Positions 15,101 through 22,439 of a stretch of 64,000 nucleotides of DNA are shown here, in pieces. The stretch is from Leptasterias polaris. Its lineage: Eukaryota; Echinodermata; Asteroidea; Forcipulatida; Asteriidae. The notes under the pieces are model-generated. The model saw nothing but the letters and a program-made list of their open reading frames with translations. It did no database searches and was not told where the DNA came from. The DNA is taken from assembly GCA_037783415.1 (NCBI GenBank), contig JAZGTN010000006.1:4712001-4776000 (forward strand). The letters are read 5' to 3'. Each line of letters begins with the position of its first letter. Positions within the stretch are counted from its first letter, which is position 1. Both the position numbers and the translations under genes were made by a program.

Positions 15101-15749
15101 ATTTATTTTAATAGCTGGCCTGAAACTTCAGAGCGCTATTCCCATCAACAAGCGTCTTATACTTCTTATTCATGACGCCTCCTAAGTATTGACTCTACAG
15201 TGCTTTGATCTGTTGTAAAAGCGCTTTTTCAATACAAACCTGCTTTGTGAAAGTAGGTCAAGTTACATTATAAAATTTCAAATGGGAAATGAACAGCTTT
15301 TTTAAAGGTGGGAATTGAAACTCTAAATGGAGGGAATACAATCTAGTTATTAATTTGAGGTAATACCATGGAAATGTGAAAAAAGTCAGTTTTGAGGTTA
15401 ACAATATGGTTTGAGGTAGCACCATGAAAATTTTGAAAAAGCCGATATAACAATTACCAGATTTCGATCATAGTGTTGGACTGAATTTATTTGTTTACAT
15501 ATCACATTTCAATGACAGGGGTCCAAAATAAAGAATACGCAAATATACTTTCCGTATCTTCCATTTCTGGAAACACGGACACCAATCGTGCCACAAAACT
15601 CCACCATCTCCCACCAGAGCTCGATGAAACTTCCAAAGATCAAGACGGCATCAGCTGGGAGCAGCGTCAGATATGTGGAGGACTTACCATGCTTACAGGA
15701 GAAAGTCGAGGGTTATGTGACGAACCCAATCACTATACCTCAAGAGTGA
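1..15749 (+). CDS. Gene A: 3' part of a large HEAT/armadillo-like protein (21 exons, 5' end outside window)
   Basis: Exons: 1-127, 624-767, 1268-1405, 2095-2183, 2667-2720, 2940-2993, 3813-3999, 4732-4784, 5240-5311, 5963-6140, 6745-6814, 7475-7646, 8167-8286, 8424-8666, 9467-9847, 10806-11288, 11865-11907, 12912-13179, 13625-13834, 14712-14913, 15519-15749. Every junction has AG acceptor and GT donor with matching phase, and the total (3519 nt) is divisible by three, which strongly supports the chain. Rough layout of the 1172 visible residues: 1-305 charged and acidic; 307-364 with acidic GSGDEE repeats; about 366-486 paired amphipathic helices of HEAT type; 487-1172 basic, Pro/Ser-rich. The segment PDGYIPNSVI and the HEAT block recall WDR97/WDR87-type ciliary proteins, in which WD repeats would lie upstream. 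That is recollection, not a search result. The gene is convergent with DNAJC22 copy 1. Confidence 0.82.
129..623 (+). repeat. Gene A intron with a short tandem repeat
   Basis: About 410-500 holds imperfect copies of a roughly 20-bp unit of the form GTACACCAGACCCCACAAGG. The open frames across it are repeat artefacts. Confidence 0.7.
624..767 (+). CDS. Gene A exon
   Basis: Follows a pyrimidine-rich acceptor (CCTGTCCCTTCAG). Phase 1 in and phase 1 out (donor AAAG/GTAAAA). Encodes VRQCLTKPHARFSIFKPS and onward; no recognised domain. Confidence 0.8.
1268..1405 (+). CDS. Gene A exon, acidic
   Basis: Phase 1 to phase 1, acceptor TGATCAG, donor GACG/GTAAGA. Very acidic (runs of Glu/Asp), ending NPWPIAPD, which joins the next exon to give PDGYIPNSVI. 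Confidence 0.85.
2095..2183 (+). CDS. Gene A exon
   Basis: Acceptor TTTTAAAG, donor CCA/GTAAGT; phase 1 in, phase 0 out. Encodes GYIPNSVIKSIMGYRH and a Pro-rich tail. The PDGYIPNSVI stretch is the best family hint in this gene. Confidence 0.85.
2213..2525 (-). mobile_element. tRNA-derived SINE (tRNA-Leu-like head, degraded)
   Basis: On the minus strand: a degraded tRNA-like head, then GTGTCGGTTCGGGTCATGG (box B-like), the tract AAGCAAGACACTTAACC, and a body containing CTCCGGATGGGACATAAAGC, ending in an (ATT)n tail at 2215-2230. It matches the better copy at 46845-47271. Confidence 0.7.
2667..2720 (+). CDS. Gene A 18-residue exon, first copy of a tandem exon duplication
   Basis: 54 nt, phase 0 to 0, donor TAT/GTGAGT. 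Encodes IPSQFEATESTSTESDSY. The same exon recurs 273 bp downstream with its intron flanks, so either or both copies could be spliced without changing frame. Confidence 0.78.
2940..2993 (+). CDS. Gene A 18-residue exon, second copy
   Basis: Same 54 nt as 2667-2720, with the same donor and a near-identical acceptor tract (CTCTCGAACAG). Phase 0 to 0, so inclusion adds a repeated 18-residue Ser/Thr/Glu segment. Confidence 0.72.
3006..3165 (-). mobile_element. tRNA-Asn-like SINE fragment
   Basis: The minus strand reads GGGCTAGATAGCTCAGC (box A-like) followed by GTACCGGCACGTTAACCCGG. Same family as 4895-4990, 6950-7115, 8970-9045, 37205-37470 and 37684-37790. The anticodon loop ACGTTAA would read Asn (GTT). 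Confidence 0.7.
3165..3812. other. Gene A intron, no gene seen
   Basis: AT-rich intron. A tandem pair of CATAAAGTGGCATGG units lies at about 3433-3475. The open frames here (for example 3357-3575) have no splice context or recognisable protein. Confidence 0.5.
3813..3999 (+). CDS. Gene A exon, acidic/helical
   Basis: Acceptor ATTGTCCTCAG, donor ATGG/GTGAGT; phase 0 in, 1 out. Encodes DNHKSFIWGPSSSEEEEELD followed by a helical stretch ending KLQLYGM. Confidence 0.87.
4015..4119. mobile_element. Small hairpin MITE just after a gene A donor site
   Basis: Inverted arms GTCCAAATTGGCGGCTGCGG (4015 on) and CTGCAGCTGCTAATTTGGAC (ending 4118). Termini resemble those of the hairpin elements at 29771-30261, 48942-49067 and 57161-57286. 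Confidence 0.7.
4732..4784 (+). CDS. Gene A short exon
   Basis: Acceptor CTCATTTGCAG, donor AAG/GTTTGG; phase 1 in, 0 out. Encodes VLPGKVSIPQLELLGNIK. Confidence 0.75.
4895..4990 (-). mobile_element. tRNA-Asn-like SINE fragment
   Basis: Minus strand carries ATAGCTCAGTTGGTAGAGCA (box A) then CGTCAATCCGGAGGTCGCAA and a box B-like GTTCAAATC. The 3' arm TTTGTTCACCC is shared with the other copies. Confidence 0.75.
5240..5311 (+). CDS. Gene A basic exon
   Basis: Acceptor TTTTTGTTAG, donor AAG/GTAAAG; phase 0 to 0. Encodes the Lys/Arg-rich GKGGKQRRKSRGINTRDVAV and a few more residues; could act as a nuclear-localisation-like or nucleic-acid-contact patch (inference). Confidence 0.75.
5963..6140 (+). 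CDS. Gene A exon with acidic hexapeptide repeats
   Basis: Acceptor GGTTGTCTTCAG, donor CTTT/GTAAGT; phase 0 in, 1 out. A coding 18-bp minisatellite gives three acidic repeats (DSGDEE, GSGDEE, GSGDED), then a helical segment containing NVWFPRGISLQVESVVGTL that leads into the HEAT region. Confidence 0.87.
6289..6530 (-). mobile_element. LINE reverse-transcriptase C-terminal fragment
   Basis: A close relative of 19238-19455. On the minus strand the order matches the tail of many non-LTR pol proteins (in the better copy FVPRAASLWNL). Lies in a gene A intron, degraded. Confidence 0.65.
6745..6814 (+). CDS. Gene A exon, start of HEAT-like helices
   Basis: Acceptor GTTTTTCAG, donor ACAA/GTAAGT; phase 1 in, 2 out. 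Encodes LDLLDDVADLQYRHVCEALV plus QIYK, an amphipathic helix pair in HEAT style. Confidence 0.82.
6950..7115 (-). mobile_element. tRNA-Asn-like SINE
   Basis: Contains CCTCCGGATTAGCGTGCCGG and TCTAGCCCTTTGTTGG on the plus strand, i.e. a minus-oriented copy of the same SINE with its 3' body (TTCTTGGTTCAACCCCC). Confidence 0.72.
7475..7646 (+). CDS. Gene A HEAT/armadillo-like exon
   Basis: Acceptor CTCATCCTAG, donor GAG/GTTTGT; phase 2 in, 0 out. Encodes QLGMSDLLLETVLKKCRTQL, then KSSKAIVRANTVKTLTSFG and RRDVILSLLPALADFE. The alternation of amphipathic helices with VRANTVKTL fits a HEAT repeat. Confidence 0.88.
7915..8030 (+). repeat. (GA)n microsatellite and 15-bp tandem repeat
   Basis: (AG)n at 7935-7952 is followed by about four copies of AATGAACAATGAAGG at 7976-8025, within a gene A intron. 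Confidence 0.85.
8167..8286 (+). CDS. Gene A HEAT-like exon
   Basis: Acceptor TTTATTTCAG, donor GAG/GTAGAT; phase 0 to 0. The start DDVRQEIVKAVKALAGI is a typical HEAT second helix with its conserved Asp and Val/Arg spacing. Confidence 0.87.
8424..8666 (+). CDS. Gene A exon
   Basis: Acceptor CCTTCTTGAAG, donor GAT/GTAAGT; phase 0 to 0. Encodes 81 residues, EVIQELARRYTPDPTQ through NVDNWLSQYQVELGRWPSEE. Not recognised by itself. Confidence 0.87.
8970..9045 (-). mobile_element. tRNA-Asn-like SINE fragment
   Basis: Plus strand reads GCGCTCTACCAACTGAGCTA preceded by CCTCTGGATTAAGGTGCC; a truncated minus-oriented SINE head. Confidence 0.7.
9467..9847 (+). CDS. Gene A long basic exon
   Basis: Acceptor TTTTTTGAAG, donor CAA/GTATGT; phase 0 to 0; 127 residues. 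Gln/Arg/Lys/Pro-rich in the middle and helical at the end (ETIGLEKAQMVYKMQ). No domain recognised; likely disordered linker. Confidence 0.87.
9990..10160. repeat. Intronic repeat shared with 13275-13420
   Basis: Shares TAGTCTGAAAGCTTA(C/T)TGATT, the CCCTCTAAAA(A)TAAAGT segment and a run of similar sequence with the intron at 13275-13420. Both lie inside gene A. Confidence 0.65.
10806..11288 (+). CDS. Gene A longest exon, 161 residues
   Basis: Acceptor TTGATTTTAAG, donor GAT/GTAAGT; phase 0 to 0. Begins AKLHCHNEHYEKLRQLRQEE, then a Ser/Asp-rich stretch and a Gly-rich linker. The open frame extends upstream to 10743, but the AG at 10804-10805 and phase match favour this start. Confidence 0.85.
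11865..11907 (+). CDS. Gene A micro-exon
   Basis: 43 nt, acceptor TTGTTCTATCAG, donor CAGA/GTAAGT; phase 0 in, 1 out. Encodes STLSTNTYNSQQIQ. Its small size makes it the least certain internal exon, but it provides the phase needed by the next one. Confidence 0.65.
12058..12330 (+). repeat. Dispersed repeat, family with copies at 31267-31520 and 62110-62360
   Basis: All three share AAAGATACAATA(A/T)AA, GTCACCTGTGAAA, CATCCACGTTTAG-type and CACAAACGGACACCAC segments in the same order. The first starts at a TTAA/AGG junction. Confidence 0.75.
12912..13179 (+). CDS. Gene A basic exon
   Basis: Reads KHWREFFSLPFVQRRKKQKG onward to PVPEKLTINTQN; donor CAG/GTTGAG in phase 2. The acceptor is placed at AAAACCAG/AACACTGG to match incoming phase 1. 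The competing overlapping frame (12861-13160) does not connect in phase to the next exon. Confidence 0.75.
13625..13834 (+). CDS. Gene A exon; its second half is where the segmental duplication begins
   Basis: Acceptor ATACTTGCCAG, donor AATG/GTAAAT; phase 2 to 2. Contains KGHKVISFTTVLPNSEKEQR and ends QMRILDEKRKW. The duplicated block starts near 13758, inside this exon. Confidence 0.85.
13859..14545. mobile_element. Degenerate inverted-repeat element in a gene A intron
   Basis: Left end near 13865 (CTCCAAAGTCAAATTCAGTT, then CAATAGATAGAGTCC) and right end 14487-14545 (AACTATCTATTGAAAAATGA, then CTGAATTTGACC) are inverted repeats. Related to 21055-22037; a shortened ortholog is at 26496-26960. 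Confidence 0.7.
14712..14913 (+). CDS. Gene A penultimate exon
   Basis: Acceptor TTCTTCATCAG, donor AAG/GTTTGT; phase 2 in, 0 out. Encodes WHATMVNTKQKSPHLPLLPS onward, ending RIQEREKNAEK. An almost identical copy sits at 27137-27338. Confidence 0.87.
15519..15749 (+). CDS. Gene A last exon with stop
   Basis: Acceptor CAATGACAG in phase 0 gives GSKIKNTQIYFPYLPFLE through TNPITIPQE, then TGA at 15747-15749 (76 residues). Another frame is also open here (15491-15763), but the penultimate exon ends in phase 0 and selects this one. A polyadenylation-like AATAAA is at 16285-16290. Confidence 0.78.
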   Translation, partial: GSKIKNTQIYFPYLPFLETRTPIVPQNSTISHQSSMKLPKIKTASAGSSVRYVEDLPCLQEKVEGYVTNPITIPQE

Positions 15750-16768
15750 CGATCATGCTGTGACAAATTTGGGGTACACCGAGGGGGGGTTGGATATTGG
15801 GGGCTCATTAAATTGGGGATTCACAAACTGTCCAGGGATGAGGTAGCTTAATAGGAGTCTGGGGTACATAAGAGTTCCCTTTCTCCTTGAATCTTCAAGG
15901 TCAAAGGTGAAGGACAAGCACATTACTTGTCCGATAGCGTTGGTTAGTTCTGCCGTTTCAAATGCTGTTTACTACATCATGGAAGCTGAATTTACATTTT
16001 GTAAGGGCGATTGCAATTGTATAAATTAACTTGAATTTATACATACAAACTTTGCAGAAACAGAAACCCACAATTGTACAATCGATTGTAATTCCAAAAA
16101 TATTCTGTTTTATAAAGTACTTGATTGTATACTCATTCAAAGATAAAAATATACAATTTTACATAATAGTATATGTAACTCTTAATTAACTAAAACTACT
16201 AATTATGAACACAGCATATTTGTACTGACAGAAATGGATTCAATCACTGTAATGCATAATTATTTGTATATTCCTTGAAATTGAAATAAAATATGTCACA
16301 CACACAAATAAGGAAAATTACAATTTTTTGTAAAATGTCACATTGATCAAGTCTTCTGGTATATCGATTGTAAAGTAGCTGCGTGAAGATAAAACCGAGT
16401 ATTGAATAACGATAATAAAACTGGGTTCACTCACCCTTATTCTAGACCCAGGACATCTCAGATGTTTACAATTCAGGAGGTTTACAGACTCTGTGAATCA
16501 CCAGAAATACAAAGCTACAGGTTTGCATGGACAAAATGTGAACTACTTCTTTCTCCCTTTGATGATTGCGTTTATACTTCTTTCAAGAAAATTTGAAGTC
16601 CCAAGGAGGTTGAGAAAAAATTCCTGAATTCAGGAAAAATTGTGAGAAATCACATGCCTGGTTTTACTGTAAAACCTTTCTGAATCCGCCATATACATGT
16701 AGACTTTTATCACACTGCAGCCATCTTTGTCAGATTCCCTTCATACACAATGCCATTAATATATTTAA

Positions 16769-17129
16769 AGGTGCTGTATACGTTTGGTGATTGGAGCCTA
16801 CTGATTGTGTTAATCCTATATAAATTTAGGTATATACAATAAAACTAACCTGTGAAAATTTCACTTCAAAAGGTGGTCGCGTTTTTGAGATATCACCGAA
16901 AAACCGCAGCGAATATTCCCTATAGGAATAAACAGTCTGAGAAGCGTTACGGTCTCAGATTCAAATTTTGGGGGATAAAAAGTGATATATTTTTCCATAA
17001 CCGTAGTAGTACTTCGAAGTGAAAAGTTTCTCAAAATGCATTATACTATCCAAAGCTGCTGTACTTCTAACTAAGTAAGTTTTTATTGCCATTCATTTTC
17101 AGAGTCATTACTAAACATATACAGACCCT
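16769..17129. mobile_element. TTAA-flanked MITE, duplicated copy 1
   Basis: Ends AGGTGCTGTATACGT... and ...CATATACAGACCCT, each directly abutted by TTAA (16765-16768 and 17130-17133). Copy 2 is at 29367-29727, so insertion predates the segmental duplication. Confidence 0.75.
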
Positions 17130-17524
17130 TTAAATCTCAATACATAAAAGGCTATTGTTCCCTTCTGGCCTCAACTTCTTAGGGCAGCATAAGACCGAGA
17201 CTTATAGAGGTTCTGTTTGACAAATTCCATCACAACGTCGCCTCATTGGCCGTAACACTGGGACATGGGAAAGACGAAAGGAAGGACTGAAGGAAGGAAT
17301 TGCAAGTAAAGATATGGTGCGCGCCTCGTGCATGTCTAATCGCGCAAGCGTTGCCTAAAATGCACACTGCACAGTAACATACAAGGGTATCCGACACCCA
17401 AAATGGCACAACCAAGATTTATCACGGATGATGATGTCAGTCGTCAGGTTAATTGAGTCACGACCATGGGATGAATTGTCTGGGGGGAGGGGGGGGGGTT
17501 TGTTTAAATCAGTTAAGATTTCAG

Positions 17525-17746
17525 TTAGATATCATCAAACTCATAAGCTTTCCAGGTACTCTGTCTTCGTGCTCGCTTCTCCTTGATCTTAGACAGTGTC
17601 TCGTAGGCTGACTGAATCTTCATGAAAGCTGCCGCAGCTTCTTCTTGGTTTCCGTTGCCAACCTTGACTGGGTGCATCTCACGGACAAGCATCTGGTAAT
17701 GCTTGGTGATTTCCGCTTGGGAAACACCCTTGGAAAGCCCTAAAAC
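17525..17746 (-). CDS. DNAJC22: DNAJC22 copy 1, exon 3 (J-domain, HPV)
   Basis: Acceptor TTTGCCAACAG, phase 0. Codons GAG ATG CAC CCA GTC AAG give EMHPVK; copy 2 has GAC at the Val position. Ends AYEFDDI then a stop. Confidence 0.92.
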   Translation of the reverse strand, partial: VLGLSKGVSQAEITKHYQMLVREMHPVKVGNGNQEEAAAAFMKIQSAYETLSKIKEKRARRQSTWKAYEFDDI

Positions 17747-20609
17747 CTGTTGGCAAAAAATAAACATACACACAGACACACACACGTAAATGTTTGTCGA
17801 CTTGGTAAGTTGAGGACTTGTCTTCGTTCTCCCTTTGTTTGGAAATGAGGACATCCTCTGTCTGTCAAACCACCCGGATCACTTTTGTCAGGTTTGTTGA
17901 AGTAACAAAATAGTTAGAATGGCCTGAGTTTTCGACCCTAGCAGAGTCTTTCTGAAAGGCTAAATGACTATTCAGTCATGTTCCAGCCCTAGACTATTTA
18001 GTCGTTTAGCCTTCGGAAAGACTCTGATAGGTTCAAAACATTAGGTCATTAACTATTTTTTGCTGCCCTCAAAAAATCACAACATTACTGTTTACACTTC
18101 TTTTGACCCCAAAAACCTTATTAACCACTTCGCATTAATCCACAATGTTGTTGTTTTTGACACACTTGTGAAATTTCACCCCAAATTAAAGCCCTGTATT
18201 GTAGAAAATTGTAATACAAAATGTAAAACTTGCCTGATAGGCATTCTGCTCTCCTTCCGGATCTAACGCCTGAACAAATCGACTCCACATACTCTCCCAA
18301 CCCTTCTCCCACCCCTCGTGGAACAGCTCCTTAATGGTCTCTTTGAATTCCTTCCAAATTGGAGAATCGAAGAAGTGGTCGACAGCATCCCTAAATCGGA
18401 TGGTCTCTCCGTCGGCGGTCGTGACTGAAGCATTGTAGTAGAGGGCAGAACCCCACATACTTATGATCATAGATCCTGTGAGAAAACAGAAAAAAAGTAT
18501 TACAGAAGTGCAAGTGGAATACGGAAATATATAGCGCTTCTACGTCACATATCCAAAGAGAACCAAGGGCGAATTGGATATGGGATGCAGACACACTATA
18601 TTTTCCATATTTCTTGAGCGTGCATGTGATAATAAATTTATCTTTAAGCAAACTTGACGCACAGCTTAACACAATATGCAGTGTTGGAACAGCTGTACGT
18701 TTTGTGTATAGCTTAAAAATAGCACAATAGACCCCTTGCATATGACATCACACGCTAAAAAAGCGCCCTCACTGAGGCCAAAAAGCACCCTCACTGTTGG
18801 ACGATAGGTGTTCTTTGTGCGTAAAATAGTGTGCGTGACCCCAGGGTCCATGTAGCGTTCCGCGTTATGCAAGGGGTCTATAGGAGGAGTAAAAAATAAG
18901 AGCCGTGCAATATAGATTTATATCACAAATCTAGTTGCTATGGATCGACCAATCAAAATCGAGGATTCAAGTTTGCTAGTCCTCTTCAAGGTAGGCACTC
19001 CATTCATGTCCATAATAAAGCTGTTTATATTCAACGCAAGAATTTACACAAATTCCCCGCAAAACTTCTGAATCAGATAACTTTGTGATAAAATGGTTTA
19101 AAGCACGTGATCAAAATTGGTAGGCCTAAATGCTAAAGACCAGGATCCACAATTATAAGTGACCCCAAATACATGAAACAACAAACCTGTGAAAGTTTCA
19201 GCTCAATCAGTCATTGGAGTCATGTGAAAATAAATATGCAAGTTCTCCCCAAACAAGGCTAAAAACCACTCTTAGTAAGGGGCTACAAAAAGAAAATATT
19301 TTAGATGAAGGAGCTGAAGGTGGGAATTGATATTTCTCATAAAACAGTCTAGATTGTAGGGTGGAGGGAAACATGCACCAGGCAAGGTTCCAAAGAGATG
19401 CAGCACGTGGAACAAAGCTGTTAGAATGGCTCTTGGTTCTACATCTCAGCAAAGCAACTATACCGTTTCAGGCAACAATATTTAGAAAGAAGTTTCCCAC
19501 CATGACCATCTTTATACCATGTGTGTGAACATTTATATTTTCAATCTTGCCGATGTTGTGCACACCCATCATTGTTAATCGAGAAAAAGAAAATAATTCC
19601 CATCCTCTTCAGACTCTTAGTTTTCTTTACACACCATGTAGAACCAACTTGTAAAATGTGTGGTTTTGTTTTAGTGATCCAAAAAAGGAGGTGGGGGGGG
19701 GGGGAAATTAAAGTTTGTTTTGGTGTTGATTTTGTGAACATGATTAATGATCATTTTGTGGGGGTCTTCAATTTCTAATTCTTTTAATGTCTTTATAAAC
19801 AGCATTTTAGGCAGAAATATTTCTGGGAGGATTGGTACTGGAAAGAAGTTTTGAATGAGTAAACATTTGATTGAGAAATACTTTTTGGTTGATTTTTGTT
19901 TTCCTTCTCAAGTTCTCAGCCCCCCTCAAAGATAAATTTGGGAGTGCGACATCCCATGCCATCAAGCTTTTCCTTCATCGTTAACAATTAAAAAATACAT
20001 ACCTGCGACACAAAGCACAAACAGACGACTACAGAGCCCTCTTTGACTTGGCGTCCTTCTGAAGCTTCGATCTCTTTGGAACAGAGTGGCACTAAGCAAA
20101 GCCTTGTATGCCATGTATACAATAACGTGAGGGTTCTCGGTGAACTTCACTGCGGGTATGACAGCTCCCAGTATTGCCCATTTAAAATGTCCAGTTTCCA
20201 GGCTGATATTCCCAACAATGTGGACACCGACGGCAACACTGAATGGCACGACGAGGCTTCGGACTAATGGATAAGCAACGGCAAAGTCCTCAGAGATGGC
20301 GAGCATAGACAGGTACCCGAGGAAAGTTCCAAAGCATATTTGGCCGATGAAGCGGCTTGGGTTGAACGGTGGTGATTTCCGCAGTCTGAACATTGCAGTG
20401 AGACGTTTCATGAAGTATGGCTCCTCGTTTGCCAAATCAACATATGTCGGTAGATGCCACATGTCACTAAACCAACCCAGACCAAAGATACCGCCACCTG
20501 TTGCCCACCAGACGAATGCCTGTCTGTCTCGTCCCAGATAGAAGTGATGCACACCAAACCATCCCAAAAACCACCACAGCACATACGCGACAAACAGATT
20601 CTTTGCCAT
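17525..20609 (-). CDS. DNAJC22: DnaJ homolog subfamily C member 22, copy 1 (HPD replaced by HPV)
   Basis: Three exons: 20003-20609 (start), 18234-18475, 17525-17746 (stop), giving 356 residues, close to the roughly 340 usual for the family. The N-terminus has the TM2-type motif [12 protein letters not shown] at residues 19-30, followed by several hydrophobic segments to about residue 215; the cytosolic C-terminal J-domain starts YQVLGLSKG near residue 282. Known role of the family (Drosophila wurst): multipass membrane J-protein recruiting Hsc70 in clathrin-mediated endocytosis. Odd: the J-domain signature reads MHPVK instead of MHPDK, and helix II basic residues differ from copy 2 (KHYQ versus KRYR), so Hsp70 stimulation is probably lost. 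The frame is otherwise intact, so it is not an obvious pseudogene. The start is the Met of MAKNLFVAY; the open frame extends 50 codons upstream but is unlike the family there. Tail-to-tail with gene A. Confidence 0.92.
17908..18059. repeat. Hairpin repeat in DNAJC22 copy 1 last intron
   Basis: Inverted arms around the segments TTTTCGACCCTAGCAGAGTC and GACTCTGATAGGTTCAAAAC. Same family as the near-perfect hairpin at 40978-41112; absent from copy 2. Confidence 0.75.
18234..18475 (-). CDS. DNAJC22: DNAJC22 copy 1, exon 2
   Basis: Acceptor TTCTCACAG, phase 1 in. Encodes [20 protein letters not shown] through [10 protein letters not shown]. Ends phase 0 at a GC donor (CAG/GCAAGT). Confidence 0.92.
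18728..18880. mobile_element. MITE with 14-bp terminal inverted repeats
   Basis: Ends TAGACCCCTTGCAT and ATGCAAGGGGTCTA. Lies in DNAJC22 copy 1 intron 1. Related termini at 24691-24874. Confidence 0.75.
19238..19455 (-). mobile_element. LINE reverse-transcriptase C-terminal fragment
   Basis: Minus-strand translation contains SHSNSFVPRAASLWNLAWCM and FPSTLQSRLFYEK, the typical non-LTR pol tail (F-P-R-T-LWN-FP pattern). Sits in DNAJC22 copy 1 intron 1. Confidence 0.7.
20003..20609 (-). CDS. DNAJC22: DNAJC22 copy 1, exon 1 (TM2 domain and membrane segments)
   Basis: 202 codons plus one nucleotide; donor GCAG/GTATGT. Starts [20 protein letters not shown]. Contains three residues (YKA) that copy 2 lacks, near residue 167. 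Confidence 0.92.
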
Positions 20610-21054
20610 CTTGGATTGACTTTCTCGTCTCAGTAAGTGTATGCACTTCACATTAGAAGTGGACCCTCTGCAAACCCCTCGCTCACACTTTGAGTCAAAT
20701 CTCACCTCATCTAGTATCAAAGGAAAAAGGAAATTAATAATCAAATTTGGTTCTAGCATTATTTACAGTAACTTCTTTACTCCTCAGTATCATCACTGCA
20801 ATTATATTGCGACATACATGTACATGTATGTACAACTACACCAAGATGAATACCCTCAACTGCAGGAGAATACCCCACAACTCTTGAAGCCACAGCTACA
20901 TTACAAGTACAATTGTTGTGTTGAGAGCACCATGCTTGATAGAGCCCCCAGTTGTGTGGCCAAGTGTGAACCCTTGGCTACACTTCGAGACGCACTCAAT
21001 CATACAGCTTAGCCTACATCAGGGCACAACGCCTATGGGTTGGTCGGCATTTTA

Positions 21055-22037
21055 TAAAGAGAAAGGAAAATGACCCATTCAATTTTGTGATGTACTCATT
21101 TTTCCAATAGAAAGAGTCCTCGTTCGAGTGGGAGAAAAATTACGTCTGTCTCACGTTAAAATGGTGTAAATTGCCATTGTATTCGAAACCGAAGCTTCCA
21201 GTGCAAAATTTGTCAACATCCAACATATCTGATGCCATCATTCTGAGAAAATGGGTCTCTACATTTTGTACGGGACTGTTTTGCTTCATATTTGACTTTT
21301 TCAGAGTGAAATTTGATATATTATGATGTCGTTGGATTTTCACAACTAATGGATCTTTACATTCCAAGGAAAAAAAAATTGTCAGTCAAAAGGTCAAATT
21401 TGAGGCCGTTTTAAAGGCCCTGTACACTATTGGTAAGATCGAAAAACACAAATGTTCACAGATTCACACATAACTTACATGATTTAAAGTGAGTAATGGT
21501 AGAAAGGGTTCCTTAAAATATTTCTGCCTAAAATGCTATCGTTTCTAGAAATGAGTAAAACAATAGTTTTTATCGCGCGCGATAATAAACTCGATGTTTG
21601 AAAAACAGAAAACATATAAGGTCTCTTTTCACTATTTTCTTGTGACCTCGATGACCAATTGAGCTCAAATTTTCACAGGTTTGTTATTTCATGTATGTGG
21701 TTGATGATTACACAAAACATGAACACTGTCTGTGATTATTTTGTCAGCTCTGCCAATCCTGTATAATACCTTTAATTGAATATTATCGAAAGTCATTTAT
21801 GAACCAAAACATCCCAGTACATCCATGACATCAATGTAGAGACCCATTTTCCTCAAAATGATGTCATTAGATGTTTTAGATGTTGAAAAGGAAGGATATC
21901 GAATACAATGGAAATTGACACTATTTTTTTAATGTGAGGTTAGAGACCTGTAATTTTTCCCCCCACTCACATGAGACTATCTATTGAAAAATGAGTATTG
22001 ATCACAGAACTGAAATAATAATTTACCTTTCTCTTTA
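21055..22037. mobile_element. Inverted-repeat element present only in duplication copy 1
   Basis: Ends TAAAGAGAAAGG... and ...CCTTTCTCTTTA, with arms extending about 60 bp (CAATAGAAAGAGTC against GACTATCTATTG). The corresponding place in copy 2 (about 39720) lacks it. A second repeat carrying TTTTCACAGGTTTGTTATTT is nested at about 21410-21770. Confidence 0.8.
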
Positions 22038-22439
22038 AAACCAACTAATAGTACAGCTTACCTCGGTCTTTAGCTTCCCAAGTTCCCAGAGTGCTTTGGC
22101 CGTTGAAATTACCAACCTTTTTAAAATAAAAGTTACTGTAAATAATCCTTTTCAGTTTGCTCAGAATTACTTCCCTAAAGGATCATTGTCATTTTGGAAT
22201 GGACCCACAATGCCATCTCAAGATACGTCACCGAGTACCGGGGAGGGTGCAAACAAAAATTAAAAGGCTCCAGATAAGCGATCTGCAGACACTATGCGGG
22301 TACAACACGTACAGTAGTAACACAGAATGGAATCTGACAGTGACAAAGTGCACAGACAGTCTGCATGCGTTTGTATGAAATATGGCTAACTCCTGTGCAA
22401 ATATTTTAATTATTCCCCTTTTACTGTTCTTTTGTATGT

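Larger units (their letters stand above)
13758..22245 (+). repeat. Segmental duplication, copy 1
   Basis: Aligns in direct orientation with 26391-39870: gene A exon 19 (second half) to exon 21, its 3' flank, and all of DNAJC22. Similarity resumes after copy-specific insertions (17172-17432 and 17850-18178 differ; 21055-22037 is inserted only here) and continues to about 22245. Confidence 0.9.

Noticed and set aside
15491..15763. Frame reading GVQNKEYANILSVSS to RVTIML over the last exon
   Set aside because: The preceding exon ends in phase 0, which selects the other open frame (GSKIKNTQIYFPY... to TIPQE). The alternative remains only as a curiosity in the duplicate copy.
20610..20759. 50-codon upstream extension of DNAJC22 copy 1
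   Set aside because: Copy 2 lacks an equivalent open extension and the family starts at the conserved MAKNL.
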